Below, in pieces: positions 52,986-64,000 of a DNA stretch of 64,000 nt. The position numbers and the translations under genes are program-made. The DNA comes from Fratercula arctica. Lineage: Eukaryota > Chordata > Aves > Charadriiformes > Alcidae. Each line of letters opens with the position of its first letter. Within the stretch, counting starts at the first letter, position 1. The notes beneath the pieces are model-generated. The model was not told the DNA's origin and searched no databases. It worked only from the letters and a program-made list of their open reading frames with translations. The stretch is from NCBI GenBank assembly GCA_947846985.1, contig CANTUZ010000001.1, positions 184,782,455 to 184,846,454 of the forward strand. Reading direction: 5' to 3'.

Positions 52986-54526
52986 GCTTTTGCAATAAAT
53001 ACTTAGAAACCAAAATGAAAATAATTTGGTGTGCACAGACAGGTTTTGCAGTGGTTTGCAGAGACCCGGTGAAAATAGAAAGGCTTAACACAGGTGTATA
53101 GTGTGTTCTTTAAGGCCTAAAGCAAAAAGAAAAAGATTATAGATTGCAGTAATTATCATTGGTTCTTTTTATTATTTCTACAACATAGGAGAATACATAT
53201 ACATCATAAACCAGAAAAAATTACTACAATTACGCAAAAAAAAAAGGTCTTTTACAGTGATTAAAGGAGAATCATGTACAAATTCTCCTATTGAAAAAAG
53301 CAGATGATTGTACACAAGAAGTTTTTACTTAGAGGAAATAGAATTAAAATTGATTATATTAATACATGTATTAAGGGAATAGGGGAGAGAAAAAGAAATG
53401 GAAAAGAAACAGAAGTAGCAGTTCTAATTATCTACTTTAGTAGATAGGACTGATACTGCATGGATAAATCCCCCTGTAAGCTCAGTAGAAAAATGTAAAA
53501 CCTTCTGCCATTTCATGTATGAGGTATATAAATCACCAGATTTTTCCCACGTTTTCCAATAGGAAAAAAAATCAAATTGTATTCTAAACAATAAGTACCT
53601 GTATACCTGTGAACAAAAAAGAGACAAAAGAATCCATTTTTCTAAGACAATTCTTTCAAAATGTTAGTGTAGTATTTACACAGGGCAGTTACCTAGGGAC
53701 TTAGCATCCGCTTTAGCAAACCGCCTGCAAAAATCGTCCTGGGGAATGCAGGTGAAATTTGAAAACAAAGTTTTACTTGAGGTTTTTGCTGCATTAATTA
53801 GCAACAAATTGCGGCAATAAGGTCATGTTACAGTAAATTGGATCATCCATTACTTAATATTGTTTTTAATTTTCAAGATAATTTCATTGTTGAATTATTC
53901 CACAACAGATCAATAAACCACGCAGCAAACCAGGCTACAGGCTTCAGAAAGCCATATTCGGTTAATGACAGTAGGTTATTTTTAATTACTGTTGCAATGA
54001 CTATGTAGACTTTTTTTAAAAACAACAAAACCCAAACTTGTAGTTTCCTCTCCTATGAAGGAATCACAAATTGCTTCATAACCAAAATTAGTCAGTAACA
54101 CTGCCCCTCTTCCACATGAATCTTGCAGAAATTAAACACTTTAATCTCCGGGCTAAATTGCAAGATGAGACCACATGTGTGTGCTACATTGACAATAATG
54201 GCTCTTGCTCTAAATGTACAAAGTACCATCCATTCCTTACACTAGCTAACCATTTTAGCTAGACATGCTGTAAGAAACTACCACCTGTCTTTTTGTGCAA
54301 TCCTACAAGGCCAAATCACTAACACAAATTGTACAACAAAATTCTGAGAAGAAGGAGATGGCGTTGACTCAGCCCTTTGAGATAGCTTTGCAGGCAACTA
54401 GCATCCACTTTTCAGATTCAGGACCATGTAAATAAATAACAATTATAAGTATAATGGTCAATATTTCTGTGAAAAATTGATACAATACAAAGTGGAAAAT
54501 TACTTTCGAATGCTTCTATCATTCTT

Positions 54527-54548
54527 CAACAACAACAACAACAACAAA
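54527..54548. repeat. (CAA)7 microsatellite
   Basis: Seven tandem CAA triplets, perfect. Confidence 0.93.
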
Positions 54549-56758
54549 ACCTAAAGTCCTCAAGCCAAATATCAACTAAAAGCAAAATCAGCTCATCAGG
54601 AATTTTACATCAGCTCCTTGTAGAGGCATGTGCTACAAAAGAAATGCAGTCAATAATGTACTACACATTTTGAAAGTAATGTAAAAACTCATTTTTCTCT
54701 CTTAGTTGAGTATTCCTAATCTCATTTCTCTGACTTCGCCTGTAATCTTGACCTCTTTGTTAGCTCTCACACATGAAATATTTAATTAAATTTAGAAGAG
54801 TCTGAATGAATTCTTAGGAGAACAATTGGTGTAATTAATAATCAACTTAGTATTTGTTAATTTCATATCCAGTTCATTAGCATGAGTTTTAATTACTGAA
54901 CAATCTTTTAAATTTCAGAAAGCCTCTACTTGTAAAAAGTAGTCCTTCACTTTCTGAAATCTACTATCTTCAAAATAAAAACAAAGAAAGACTGTTTAAC
55001 ACCTCATAGCCCTCCCATTTTAGAGGTTTTCTTTAGGAATAGCAGAAGTAAAGATACTAAAATACTCAGATTTTGATACATAGTATACAAGCATCCAAAA
55101 AAAACCATAGTGGTGTGTGCAAAAATATATTTCAGGTTTTACAAAAGTCTTTGACAGGTTAGTAATAACCGCCTGTGCTGCTGTTGCTCAAACTGGAGTT
55201 AAACTCACTGGCTTAAGAACAGGGTCCATGAGAGTTGCAATAATTTTCTTGACCAGAATGTAATGGAGCTACATTTATCTTTTTAGTGATTTTTATAGAA
55301 ATTGGAATTCTGTTTTTTATTTTTTTTTTCTTACATCTGAGGTACATTTAGAACCTTTGCAAAGGTTTATTCTCCATGATTTAATAGTTAACAGATGTAC
55401 TTATATCTATCCTTGGCTGAGAAATAATTTCAATCTTGACAGTCAAAAATGAGCTCTATATGGTATTCTAACCACCTGCCCACAAGCAAGAAAAATCTGC
55501 TTTTTTAGGATGTGGTACCTGTGCCAAACCAAGCAACTTGGCTCAGCTAAGTTGGATGAGGAATGATTGCCTTCAGTTTGATTTGACCTTGAGAAATCAG
55601 AAGGTCTCAGCAATCTGCATACCTTTGGTATGGGGGAACAGACACTGTCGATAATTTCCTCAGCTTGCACAGGAGATAATAAACAAATACAAACTCTTTT
55701 GTAAAATAGGTAGTCTCTGTCATACTTAAGAGCAACTTTTTCCGAACAACATAAATTGCTGTACATGGAAATTTTCCACATACATCCATCTTCATCAAAT
55801 TCACAGAATAAAAAAATTGCAAGATAGACAATTTCAGGTGACACCCAGATCCCAAGATATAAACCTTATTGTAATATATCATGCAAATTGTATTAGTATC
55901 ACCACAGGGAATCTTCCATATGACACTGAACACCTTCCAGCCACTAAGAAATTGCCTTTTTTCTCTTCCAACACACAGATACAGCCATCTGTGTCTTTTT
56001 ACTTTAACCCTTCCCTTACATATACTATATTCCTTTGATCACAAGTTGTTATTTAGGACAGGTATGTAAAGAAACTAAATATTTTTTTCTGAAGGCCAGG
56101 TTACCAGACTATGCACGAGAGTATGCCAATAGGTTAGGAAACATTCTCTGGTTGTGTGCAGCTATTAACTTTTGCCTCAGAGCTGAAATGTGTTTTCCTT
56201 AAAAGCTGCACATCAATTATTGAGAGGCACGACTTTAAAACGTGCACCCAAGCTGAGAATTGGGAAAGTGCTGGAGGAGACCCCAGGCTTAGGATACTGC
56301 TTCTGGAGCACTGCCAGATCTGATATATTGAGACAGGAAGCCCCAAAAGAAGACATGCCAGAATGACAGAAGTGGCAGAATCTGAAACAAGAGATTCCAA
56401 TTTGGTGAGATTAGAAGCAGCCATTAAGGAGGCTGAGATTTTTTTGCCTACACTTGGGCAAATTTTTGAGTGTCTAAACCCTGTAGGTTTCGCCTTTTAC
56501 AATAAAAGATTTTGAAGTTTCAGGAAAACTCAGGACTAATTGACTGGTTTCCTCATTCAAAACGGAAGTATGATAAAAACATAGCCTTTTGTAATAAATA
56601 AGCTAAGCAGTTAAAGCAAGCAAGATGCTGAACTGCAAATAGAATCTCTTTTTTTCCCAGCTAAAGCATTCCTACCAAAGTGATGCACCAGTGCAGGTTC
56701 CTGGGACTCGGCAGTGCTAAGAATAAGTAGAAATCTGATATGGAAAGTACGTGAGATT

Positions 56759-56793
56759 TTTGTAGCTCTGTTTTGTTTGTAGCTCTGTTTTAT
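56759..56793. repeat. Short tandem duplication containing TTTGTAGCTCTGTTTT
   Basis: The segment TTTGTAGCTCTGTTTT occurs twice in direct succession, 17 bp apart. It is a local slippage duplication. Confidence 0.85.
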
Positions 56794-59700
56794 TAATTAG
56801 ATAATTTTTTCACAAAGCACTGTGATTCTAAACAAAATAATTATTTAGCCATTACTTTCCTCACCAGCTTCTTCAAAATAGCAGTTAATCACTTTTAAAA
56901 CATACAGTATTTGGAAAATTACTGGATTTCAACTTAAATTAAAAAGCAATCTAATCAGATACTGATGTTTACGCTTTTTGCCAATTACCTGCTGTGTGAA
57001 AGTTAGTTAAATTTTCAAATGCATGCATCATATATTGCATCAGATAGCTTTTAACCTGTATTTCTACCAGATGGCTATTCCATACTGAGTGAGGTATACA
57101 AACACGATCATATCACTATTTTGCAGGACAGTGCAATGCAGCCATTTGCAGCACAACATTTTGAAACCAGAAGTAATGTAGTCATGCAAAATTTTGTATT
57201 ACTTCTATCTCTCCTTTATGTGGGTTAATAGAACCTAGATCTCATTTTCACTGGGGTTTTCTTTATACTATATTGGCAGAGAACTGGGAACTTAAGTTCT
57301 AAGGCCAGAGGATACCAATGTGATGACCCAGTTTGAAATCTGGATAAGTACAACCCTCAGACTTTCAGGCAGTAATTCATGCAGCGATTATTGAATAATT
57401 CACTACTAACTGATATCTTAAGCATGCACTGTTATGTGAATGAAAAATTTCCAGTGTTGTGTGTAAAAATGTGCTTTATAAATAAAAAATACTTGCATTG
57501 CAAAATATCTTATATATTTATTATGTATTATAATTAGTACATATTGCTAGTCTCACAGACATATGACTAGATGAAAAGAACTTCATCTGAGTAAACATAT
57601 AAGCTGAAGCTAGGCATTCTAAAGTGCTGCCATCCAAAAAGCACTCTGCTTTTATAAACATGGGAATGAAGATAACTTTGATGCACACATGCCAGTGATA
57701 GGGGCAAGTTATTTTTAGTGCCACATCACAAACAGGTACAGAAGCTACGCTTCAACGTTTAGCATAATCAATTTATCTTGGCAAAGACTTATCTCCCCCC
57801 CACCAAAATCGAAAGTTAGGAAAACATGAAAATACATTTTGTACATCCACTTGTATATTAATAACTATTGTTTTACATATGACCTGACTTATTCTCTGCA
57901 AGCTTTATTCTGACCTATCTATTTTTTAACTACCTATTTTATATATACAGTTAAATAGATATATGGGAATACACAGGACCCACATCACATATATATCAAA
58001 ATAAAATCAGGTTTCTTAAGCCCTATCACTTTAACTTCTGACCCCTGACCCCATAGGTTCTTCCTCAATGGACGACTGTGCTACCTTCAAAATCCGTCTC
58101 ATTATTATGAACACTAGCTTGGTCACCTCAGTTTTTCTGAAGGCACACAAAGCCACCACTCAATTAAACTGCAGCAAAAAGATTAAACATGCTTGTCTGA
58201 ATGACACCTAGCTATAGAAATAAAAATTAACTTAGAAAAACTTTTAAACACTTTATACACTAGAGTCAACAGTTCCTATAACAATTATTTTTAAGTCAAC
58301 ACTATTTACAGTTAATCAAGTCCAGACAACATCATATTATTTACACTTGCTTCATTTTTCAGCATTGTTGTTACCATATTTGGATGAAAGTGCTGCAAAT
58401 AATACAGATGAATATACAAGACTGCCTACCAAGCCTTCCATTTTATTAGAGGGATTTGTCGGATTTTGCCCTCAAGTCTTTCTGTAACTGAGGTATTTTT
58501 CTTTTGTAAAATAATCGGTCTTTTGTTATTACTAAATATGTAAATGAAAATATGCCAACAATGTTAAAGGCCTTTCTACAAAATTTCTTACTCTTATTTT
58601 AGCAGTCTAGTGAAATAAATGTACTAGTGTGCATATTTATCTAAAATGATAAAATGATTGAAAGGACAAAGAACAAGCCAGCTCAGCCACTAGAGATATT
58701 AACCTCACTTCAAGCCTGAAGTTCGCTTGATAAGACCCCATTTTGTACCAGACAGGACATTGTAACAGAGAAGAGACTATAAATAATCATAAGAGAGAAA
58801 GGATGAGAGATTATTGCTTGTGAGAATCACAGAATTTACAGGATCATTGCTATGAGTAAAGGTGTCATTGACAGATCAGTTTCCCAGAAAAGGACAGTAA
58901 TCCTACCTCTGAATCCAGGTATATTTGACCAAAACATACCAAAGACTTAGACTGCAAAAAGAAGGAGGAATCATTGCCTCTCGCTGTCTTAATACCACAT
59001 AATTTCCGAGATAATTGCTCAAAGTTCTTTTGAAGGCTAATTTCAATGCAATTCATTTTTCTGTTCTGTTTCTTTCTTCTTTTCTTTCTTGGATTTTCAA
59101 AATATCCTCAAAACACTCTTAAGTTTTTTAATGAGTAAGAAGCTGTGGACCTGCTGTTGTTCTATATGATCAATGTACCTGATACAATATAACCTTTATC
59201 TCAATGCCCTTCTCCTTCATATATTTCTTTTGGGAGAAGTTTTTTGTGATTTCTGCCATTCACTAAGAATTTTTCCCAAAGCTACAATTTCATTTAATCT
59301 TGGATGATAACTATATCAGTTGAGAACACTTCTAGATTGTATTTTGTTTTGCTTACATATCCCGCTCTGTGCTTTAAAGACATGCTGTATATCTAGGGCC
59401 TAGGTTTTGCCCCTTTTGATGCTTTTACCAATATGTATATAACTGCATCACAAAAGTCTGTTACTGAGGTGCTGGCAAGCACTTCGGGAGTTGAGTTAAA
59501 AGCGCTACAGTTACCAGAAGTTATTTTCTAGGTCTTGTGAACAGTAGAGCTGTAGCAGCAGTATCAGCCAGCAATGCCAGCGGATCTGAATTTTAAGGAA
59601 ATAATTTCTCCTTAGGTAAAATGTCTTCGTATTCATTTGCAGTCACTTATTATGATTCTGATTTCCAGCCTCACGTTGTCTTTCTGTATTTTTTTTCAAC

Positions 59701-60189
59701 TCATCCTACCTTCCTTCAGAAACTATGTACAAGACCACTGCAGATCACCATGTACATAACAGCAGCACAGGAATTTCCCTCTGTTTCTGAGAGTTTTGCT
59801 CACATAGTCAGGAGGTGTATGACTACCTCAAGCATTTAATATTGCTTGTCCTGCAAAGCAGAACTCATTTTGCTCCCACTGCTAAGAACTATCAACTAAC
59901 AGTAGCTTCCCTCCCACAGATGACTTTATCCCTTTTTCCTGTAACATCTGTGTGTGGTTTTGTCCTTGGGTCTTCTGCATAATTCCTTTCATATGGTGTG
60001 CCACTTTCTTTTCCCTGCATGTGTTTCATCTGTTCGATCACTAACAGCATTCTCATTTTCTGATCCTTTGCATAGCAGCTCTCCTCAAGCCTTTCAGGAA
60101 AGTATAATTTTGGTGATTTTTTAATGAAAGTATGGATGATTTCTGACAACCTGTATTTGAAATCACAGAGGTAAGTTCAGAATCTGGAC

Positions 60190-60222
60190 TTTTTTTTTTT
60201 TTTCTTTTTCTTTTTTTTTTTT
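60190..60222. repeat. T-rich run
   Basis: Two poly-T blocks of 10 or more bases are separated by TTTC-type units. Low complexity. Confidence 0.9.
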
Positions 60223-61955
60223 CTAAATTTATTAAACCTATAGCAAAATACTGCTGAGGCGATACTATGGAATATCTTCCCAAGGACCTTCATTTCAAGG
60301 TCCATATATAACTTGCATTACTGCCTCTAACTGTATTGAGTGTATTATTATTTAAAATTAGTATTAGAAAAATCTATATTTTATATCAATATGTATTTTG
60401 CAGTTTGTTCAACATTAGGTACTATCTGAAGGTAACTGCATATACTATATGTATGTGAATATAAATATTCCTACATGCTTTTACACAAATCTGTCACTCC
60501 CATTCAAGTTACTGAAACTACTTCATTCTTTTGCTCAGCACATTCTCTTAATCAGAACCGTAACTATTTTCAGGATAAATTAAAACAAAAACAAAACGGT
60601 AATTTTGTGTTGAAATAAAGAGCAACATTGCATCTGTTTCGTTCACTTCATTTAAATGGCTAAGCAGCTTACTGATTCAGCAAAAAGAAAACATACAATA
60701 TCTAATTTTTCTCTACTACAGTCTTTCACTTGTGAATCTGTCTGATTCCAACTGCCAACTCTGTGCCCTTTCGAGTTAAGATTATGAAAATTACTAAATT
60801 TGCTTCTTTTGGTAAAAGTCCCATTAACCAAGTGAGTGTATCATTTCATTACCTTCTCACATTTCTCTACTAAATTATATTGATAATTAACATGACAGAT
60901 TTTTGCTAATATCATTAACAGCTATTATCATATTATATCATGTATTAGATGGGAATCATTTGCTAGATTCATTGTCATTAGTTTCATAATTTACCAAGGT
61001 AAAAATTTAGTAGTAATTTGAGGTCATCTAAGTAAAAATTACCAAACGCTACTATCGCTATCAAATTGGAAATTTTACACCTGTAAGAACGGGAAACAAA
61101 AAGGTACTGCTATAGAAAAGATTAATTCTTGCACCCCACATCCTCTTTTTATTAATATTGAATCAACTGGGGAAATCGCTGGATAAAATTTTAGCTTTAG
61201 ACACATTCGAAGGAATTGAAGACAATTGTTTTGAAGTGAACAGTAAGATTTACAGTACTGTAAAGATCAAGATTTCACCTGATACATACTCAACGGTTTG
61301 GGCTTGATATATTGCAGCAATACTTTCCTTTTCCCCTCTTTCAATAACAGATGTAGAAATTTTCTTCTCAGTAATCTCTATGCCAACTGAAGAAAAGAGA
61401 TGGTCCAACTTTTTTTATAGATGAAAAGTTGTAGAACTTAAAAGTTGACTCAGCACTTAATCACTAGCCTGCAGAATCTGCAACTATTAAATAAAGCTCT
61501 CTATAGAGCTCTTCTTCTTGAACTCACTTTTTCTCCTCACCCAACTCCTCTCCCTAAGCAGTTCTTCTGCCTTTTTTTCTGACGCAGCAACTGTCGAGGC
61601 AGGGGCTGTAGCCTGACCTTTGGTTACTTGTCCTGCGTATTTCCTCAGCTTCAGGGTGGAGGTTGCTGGCCATGCCAGCCTTCCAACAAATGTGCTCTGT
61701 GAGAGGAGGAGGAGGGGAGGGAGAAAGTTTTAAAAAATCTTTGTAACCCAGACAGGAAAATAATGGCATCCACTGCCTTGGACAACCCCACTGGCCTATT
61801 CCTCTACTGAGGAAAAGCTGAATGGAGAATAGCTCTTTTTCCAAAAAATGGTGATAGAGGTGGTCACAGCAGCAGTGCCTCTTCATCACTGCTAGATGTT
61901 ACTGTGCTAGAGGTTAAAGCGCTGGTATTCTGATTCCTGGATGCTCCTCAGCTTA

Positions 61956-62833
61956 ATCATAGAATCATTTAGGTTGGAAAAGAGCTTTAAGATCATCGAG
62001 TCCAACCGTTAGCACTGTCAAGTCCACCACTAATCCATGTCCCTCAGCACCACATCTACACATCTTTTAAATACCTCCAGGGATGGTGACTCAACCACTT
62101 ACCTGGGCAGCCTGTTCCAATGTTTGATAACCCTTTCAGTGAAGAAAATTTTCCTAATATCCAAGCTAAACCTGCCCTGGTGCAACTTGAGGCCATTTCC
62201 TCTTGTCCTATCACTTGTTACTTGGTAGAAGAGACCGATGTCCCCCTTGCTACAGCCTCCTTTCAGGTAGTTGTAGAGAGCGATAAGGTCTCTCCTCAGC
62301 CTCCTTTTCTCCAGGCTAAACAACCCCAGCTCCCTCAGCCTCTCCTCATAAGACTTGTTCTCCAGACCCCTCACCAGATTTGTTGCTCTTCTTTGGACAC
62401 GCTCCAACACCTCAGTGTCTTTTTTGTAGATTGAACACAGTATTCAAGGTGTGGCCTCACCAGTGACAAGTACAGTGGACAATCACTTCCCTAGTCCTAC
62501 TCACCACACTATTCCTGATACAAGCCAGGATGCTGTTGGCCACCTTGGCCACCTGGGCACACTGCTGGCTCATATTCAGCCGGCTGTTGACCAACATCCC
62601 CAGGTCCTTTTCCTCCAGGCACCTTTGCAGCCATTCTTCCTCAAGCCTGTAGCACTGCATGGGGTTGTTGTGACCCAAGTCCAGAACCCAGCAATTGGCC
62701 TTGTTGAACCTCATGCCTTTGGCCTTGGCCCATCGATCCAGCCTGTCCACATCCCTCTGTAGAGCCTTCCTACCCTCAAGCAGGGTAGGACACTCCTGCC
62801 CAACTTGGTGTTATCTGCAAACTTACTGAGAGT
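61956..62833 (-). mobile_element. CR1 LINE, 0.88 kb, reverse transcriptase end to 3' tail
   Basis: On the plus strand it starts AATCATAGAATCATTTAGGT, the reverse complement of the CR1 3' end, and matches the tail of the 17487-19765 element. On the minus strand, 62457-62750 reads [20 protein letters not shown] and [20 protein letters not shown], and 62099-62410 reads [20 protein letters not shown] and IKHWNRLPR. These are reverse transcriptase thumb and ORF2 tail. The catalytic box at the truncated 5' end (about 62800-62833) reads FADNTKLG where active relatives have FADD, so one catalytic Asp is Asn. A deletion of about 45 bp lies between the two coding pieces, near 62411-62456, at the expected KRDI/SGVWS region. 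It has the same sense as IMMP2L. Confidence 0.94.
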
Positions 62834-64000
62834 GTCTCAAATTGCGTCTGCTCTTAGCTGAGATTCAGATGGTCTGGATTTTATTGAGCCCACGGAGACT
62901 AAAACAGGGAACTGTGCTATACAAATGAGAGTATAATTGAAGTACCAGATATATATATTAACATTCAGCACAATTTAACCAATTCTTCCAAGACTGACAA
63001 CATACTTGCTTGCTGATGTAAAAGGGCCTTTCAAAATATTTTTTAAAGTTATCTACTCTGCAAAGACTCTAGAACAACTTACTCAGGACTGAGAAGAAGT
63101 AAAATACATGACTCTGTAGAGTTTATTTAATAAATAGTGAAGTAATAAATAGTGAAGAGAGTTTCTCCTGTCAGAATAGCATTTGCAACTGCTAAAAGAA
63201 GCTTTAACACATCACAAAGAACAATACCCCATCTGTTTTTTTGGAACCTTGTAAGAAGATCAGAAATGTGAATAGCTGTCTCAGTTAAAATCAGTTTCTT
63301 GTAGACCTGTGACTGCTAAAAGAGTCTGGCAATGTCCCTGCCTAGCTGCAACTCTAAGAAATAATTTCCCACCCACACACCTCTCACACAGAAGTTAATT
63401 GTTACACCTTCTCTATTGCTTAGCACTAACTAAAGGCATTAAAATTTCCTAGTCAGCTCTAGGCAGCATATACAAAATGTGGAACCTTAATAAATGCGTT
63501 CAAGATGTAATTTTTTTTTTTATTTATGGAAAGGGGAGAGTTCTTATTCTCTGTACAATGGAAGCCTGCAATTTTATGTGCTTCCTTCTATTAATGTTTG
63601 TTAGGAAAATATATGAAAAGATGCCTTTCATAACTTTTCCTGTAAAAGTGCATTTTATTTTTTAAAGGACACTACTATCAAAAAGATAATCAAGAAGCTT
63701 GCAAGTAAGCCATAAAATATATTAACTCTGCATTATTAAATAAATGTATAATTTTATGATACAAGTTATAATTATGAGTTTTAAAACTCTCAAATATTTC
63801 AATTGTGTTAAAAATCAGAATGATACTTTCTGTTGAGAAAAAATCTGAAATAATTGATCTAAAGGAAAAAGAGTTACACAGTCAGAATAGACTTTATAAA
63901 TGTAATGTGACACTGGTCATAATTTGGGAAATATGATGGAAACTAAGAACAATATGAAATTTCACATAACATCCATCACAAGATTTCCTGAAATTTCAAA
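62834..64000. other. IMMP2L intron, no gene seen
   Basis: AT-rich intron with one perfect 15-bp tandem duplication at 63128-63157. Nothing else is recognised. Confidence 0.6.
63128..63157. repeat. Perfect 15-bp tandem duplication
   Basis: TAATAAATAGTGAAG is present twice, head to tail, without mismatch, which suggests a recent slippage event. Confidence 0.92.

Larger units (their letters stand above)
50815..61955. other. IMMP2L intron (before the exon), no gene seen
   Basis: AT-rich intron. It contains poly-A at 52969-52985, (CAA)n at 54527-54548, a short tandem duplication at about 56759-56793, poly-T at 60190-60222 and a GC-richer patch at about 61560-61720. Frames of 102 codons (51084-51392 minus) and 133 codons (55443-55844 minus) were read and not recognised. 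The preceding IMMP2L exon is not here. Confidence 0.6.

Noticed and set aside
55443..55844. 133-codon minus-strand open frame
   Set aside because: Unrecognised protein with an overlapping frame of similar length on the same strand; treated as chance.
58826..58855. GAATCACAGAAT-like motif resembling a CR1 terminus
   Set aside because: Only about 12 bases match and the downstream GGTTGGAAGGGACC block is missing; too short to call.
50815..64000. Search for the preceding IMMP2L exon
   Set aside because: No minus-strand stretch coding for the expected conserved KRVIALEGD-type peptide next to a donor site was seen.
1..64000. tRNA, rRNA, snRNA, CRISPR array, integron, phage or operon structures
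   Set aside because: No B-box, cloverleaf, regularly spaced direct repeats, or ribosome-binding-site-led gene rows were seen; the DNA is vertebrate intron.

Overview
The window looks like avian nuclear DNA. It is AT-rich and mostly non-coding, and it carries many 5'-truncated CR1 (chicken-repeat-1 class) LINEs with the typical bird 3' tails of short octamer or pentamer repeats. Ten CR1 pieces cover about 7.3 kb, roughly 11% of the window. I cannot name the species.

Only one real protein-coding exon is recognisable: a 103-bp exon on the minus strand (50712-50814). It encodes the GDxxxHSxDSxxFGPV box of IMMP2L, the mitochondrial inner-membrane peptidase subunit 2, and has good splice sites on both sides. 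IMMP2L is known in vertebrates for its enormous introns. I therefore read the whole window as two adjacent IMMP2L introns: 50815-64000 is the intron before the exon and 1-50711 is the intron after it, both continuing beyond the window. I found neither the preceding exon nor the last coding exon.

Layout: 1-15.4 kb is intron with one short CR1 tail (3510-3609). At 15.46-16.06 kb two CR1 fragments lie tail to tail. At 17.49-19.77 kb is the longest CR1 (minus strand), running from the end of the endonuclease through reverse transcriptase to the 3' end. At 20.3 kb there is a perfect 36-bp palindrome. At 27.75-28.84 kb is a CR1 whose 3' end runs into an 18-unit pentamer microsatellite, and 29.4-29.9 kb holds another CR1 tail. 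At 32.1 kb is a perfect 32-bp AT-rich palindrome. At 41.4-42.9 kb is the best preserved CR1 reverse transcriptase (plus strand), broken by two stops and one 2-bp frameshift. A short CR1 tail lies at 43.2 kb. At 50.32-50.70 kb a CR1 antisense to IMMP2L ends right next to the exon's splice donor. At 61.96-62.83 kb is one more CR1.

The parts do not form an operon or pathway. The biology is one exon of a mitochondrial protease gene inside a retrotransposon-rich intron. I see no tRNA, rRNA, CRISPR array, complete gene or plausible new multi-gene system. The observation most worth checking is the CR1 insertion abutting the IMMP2L splice donor.
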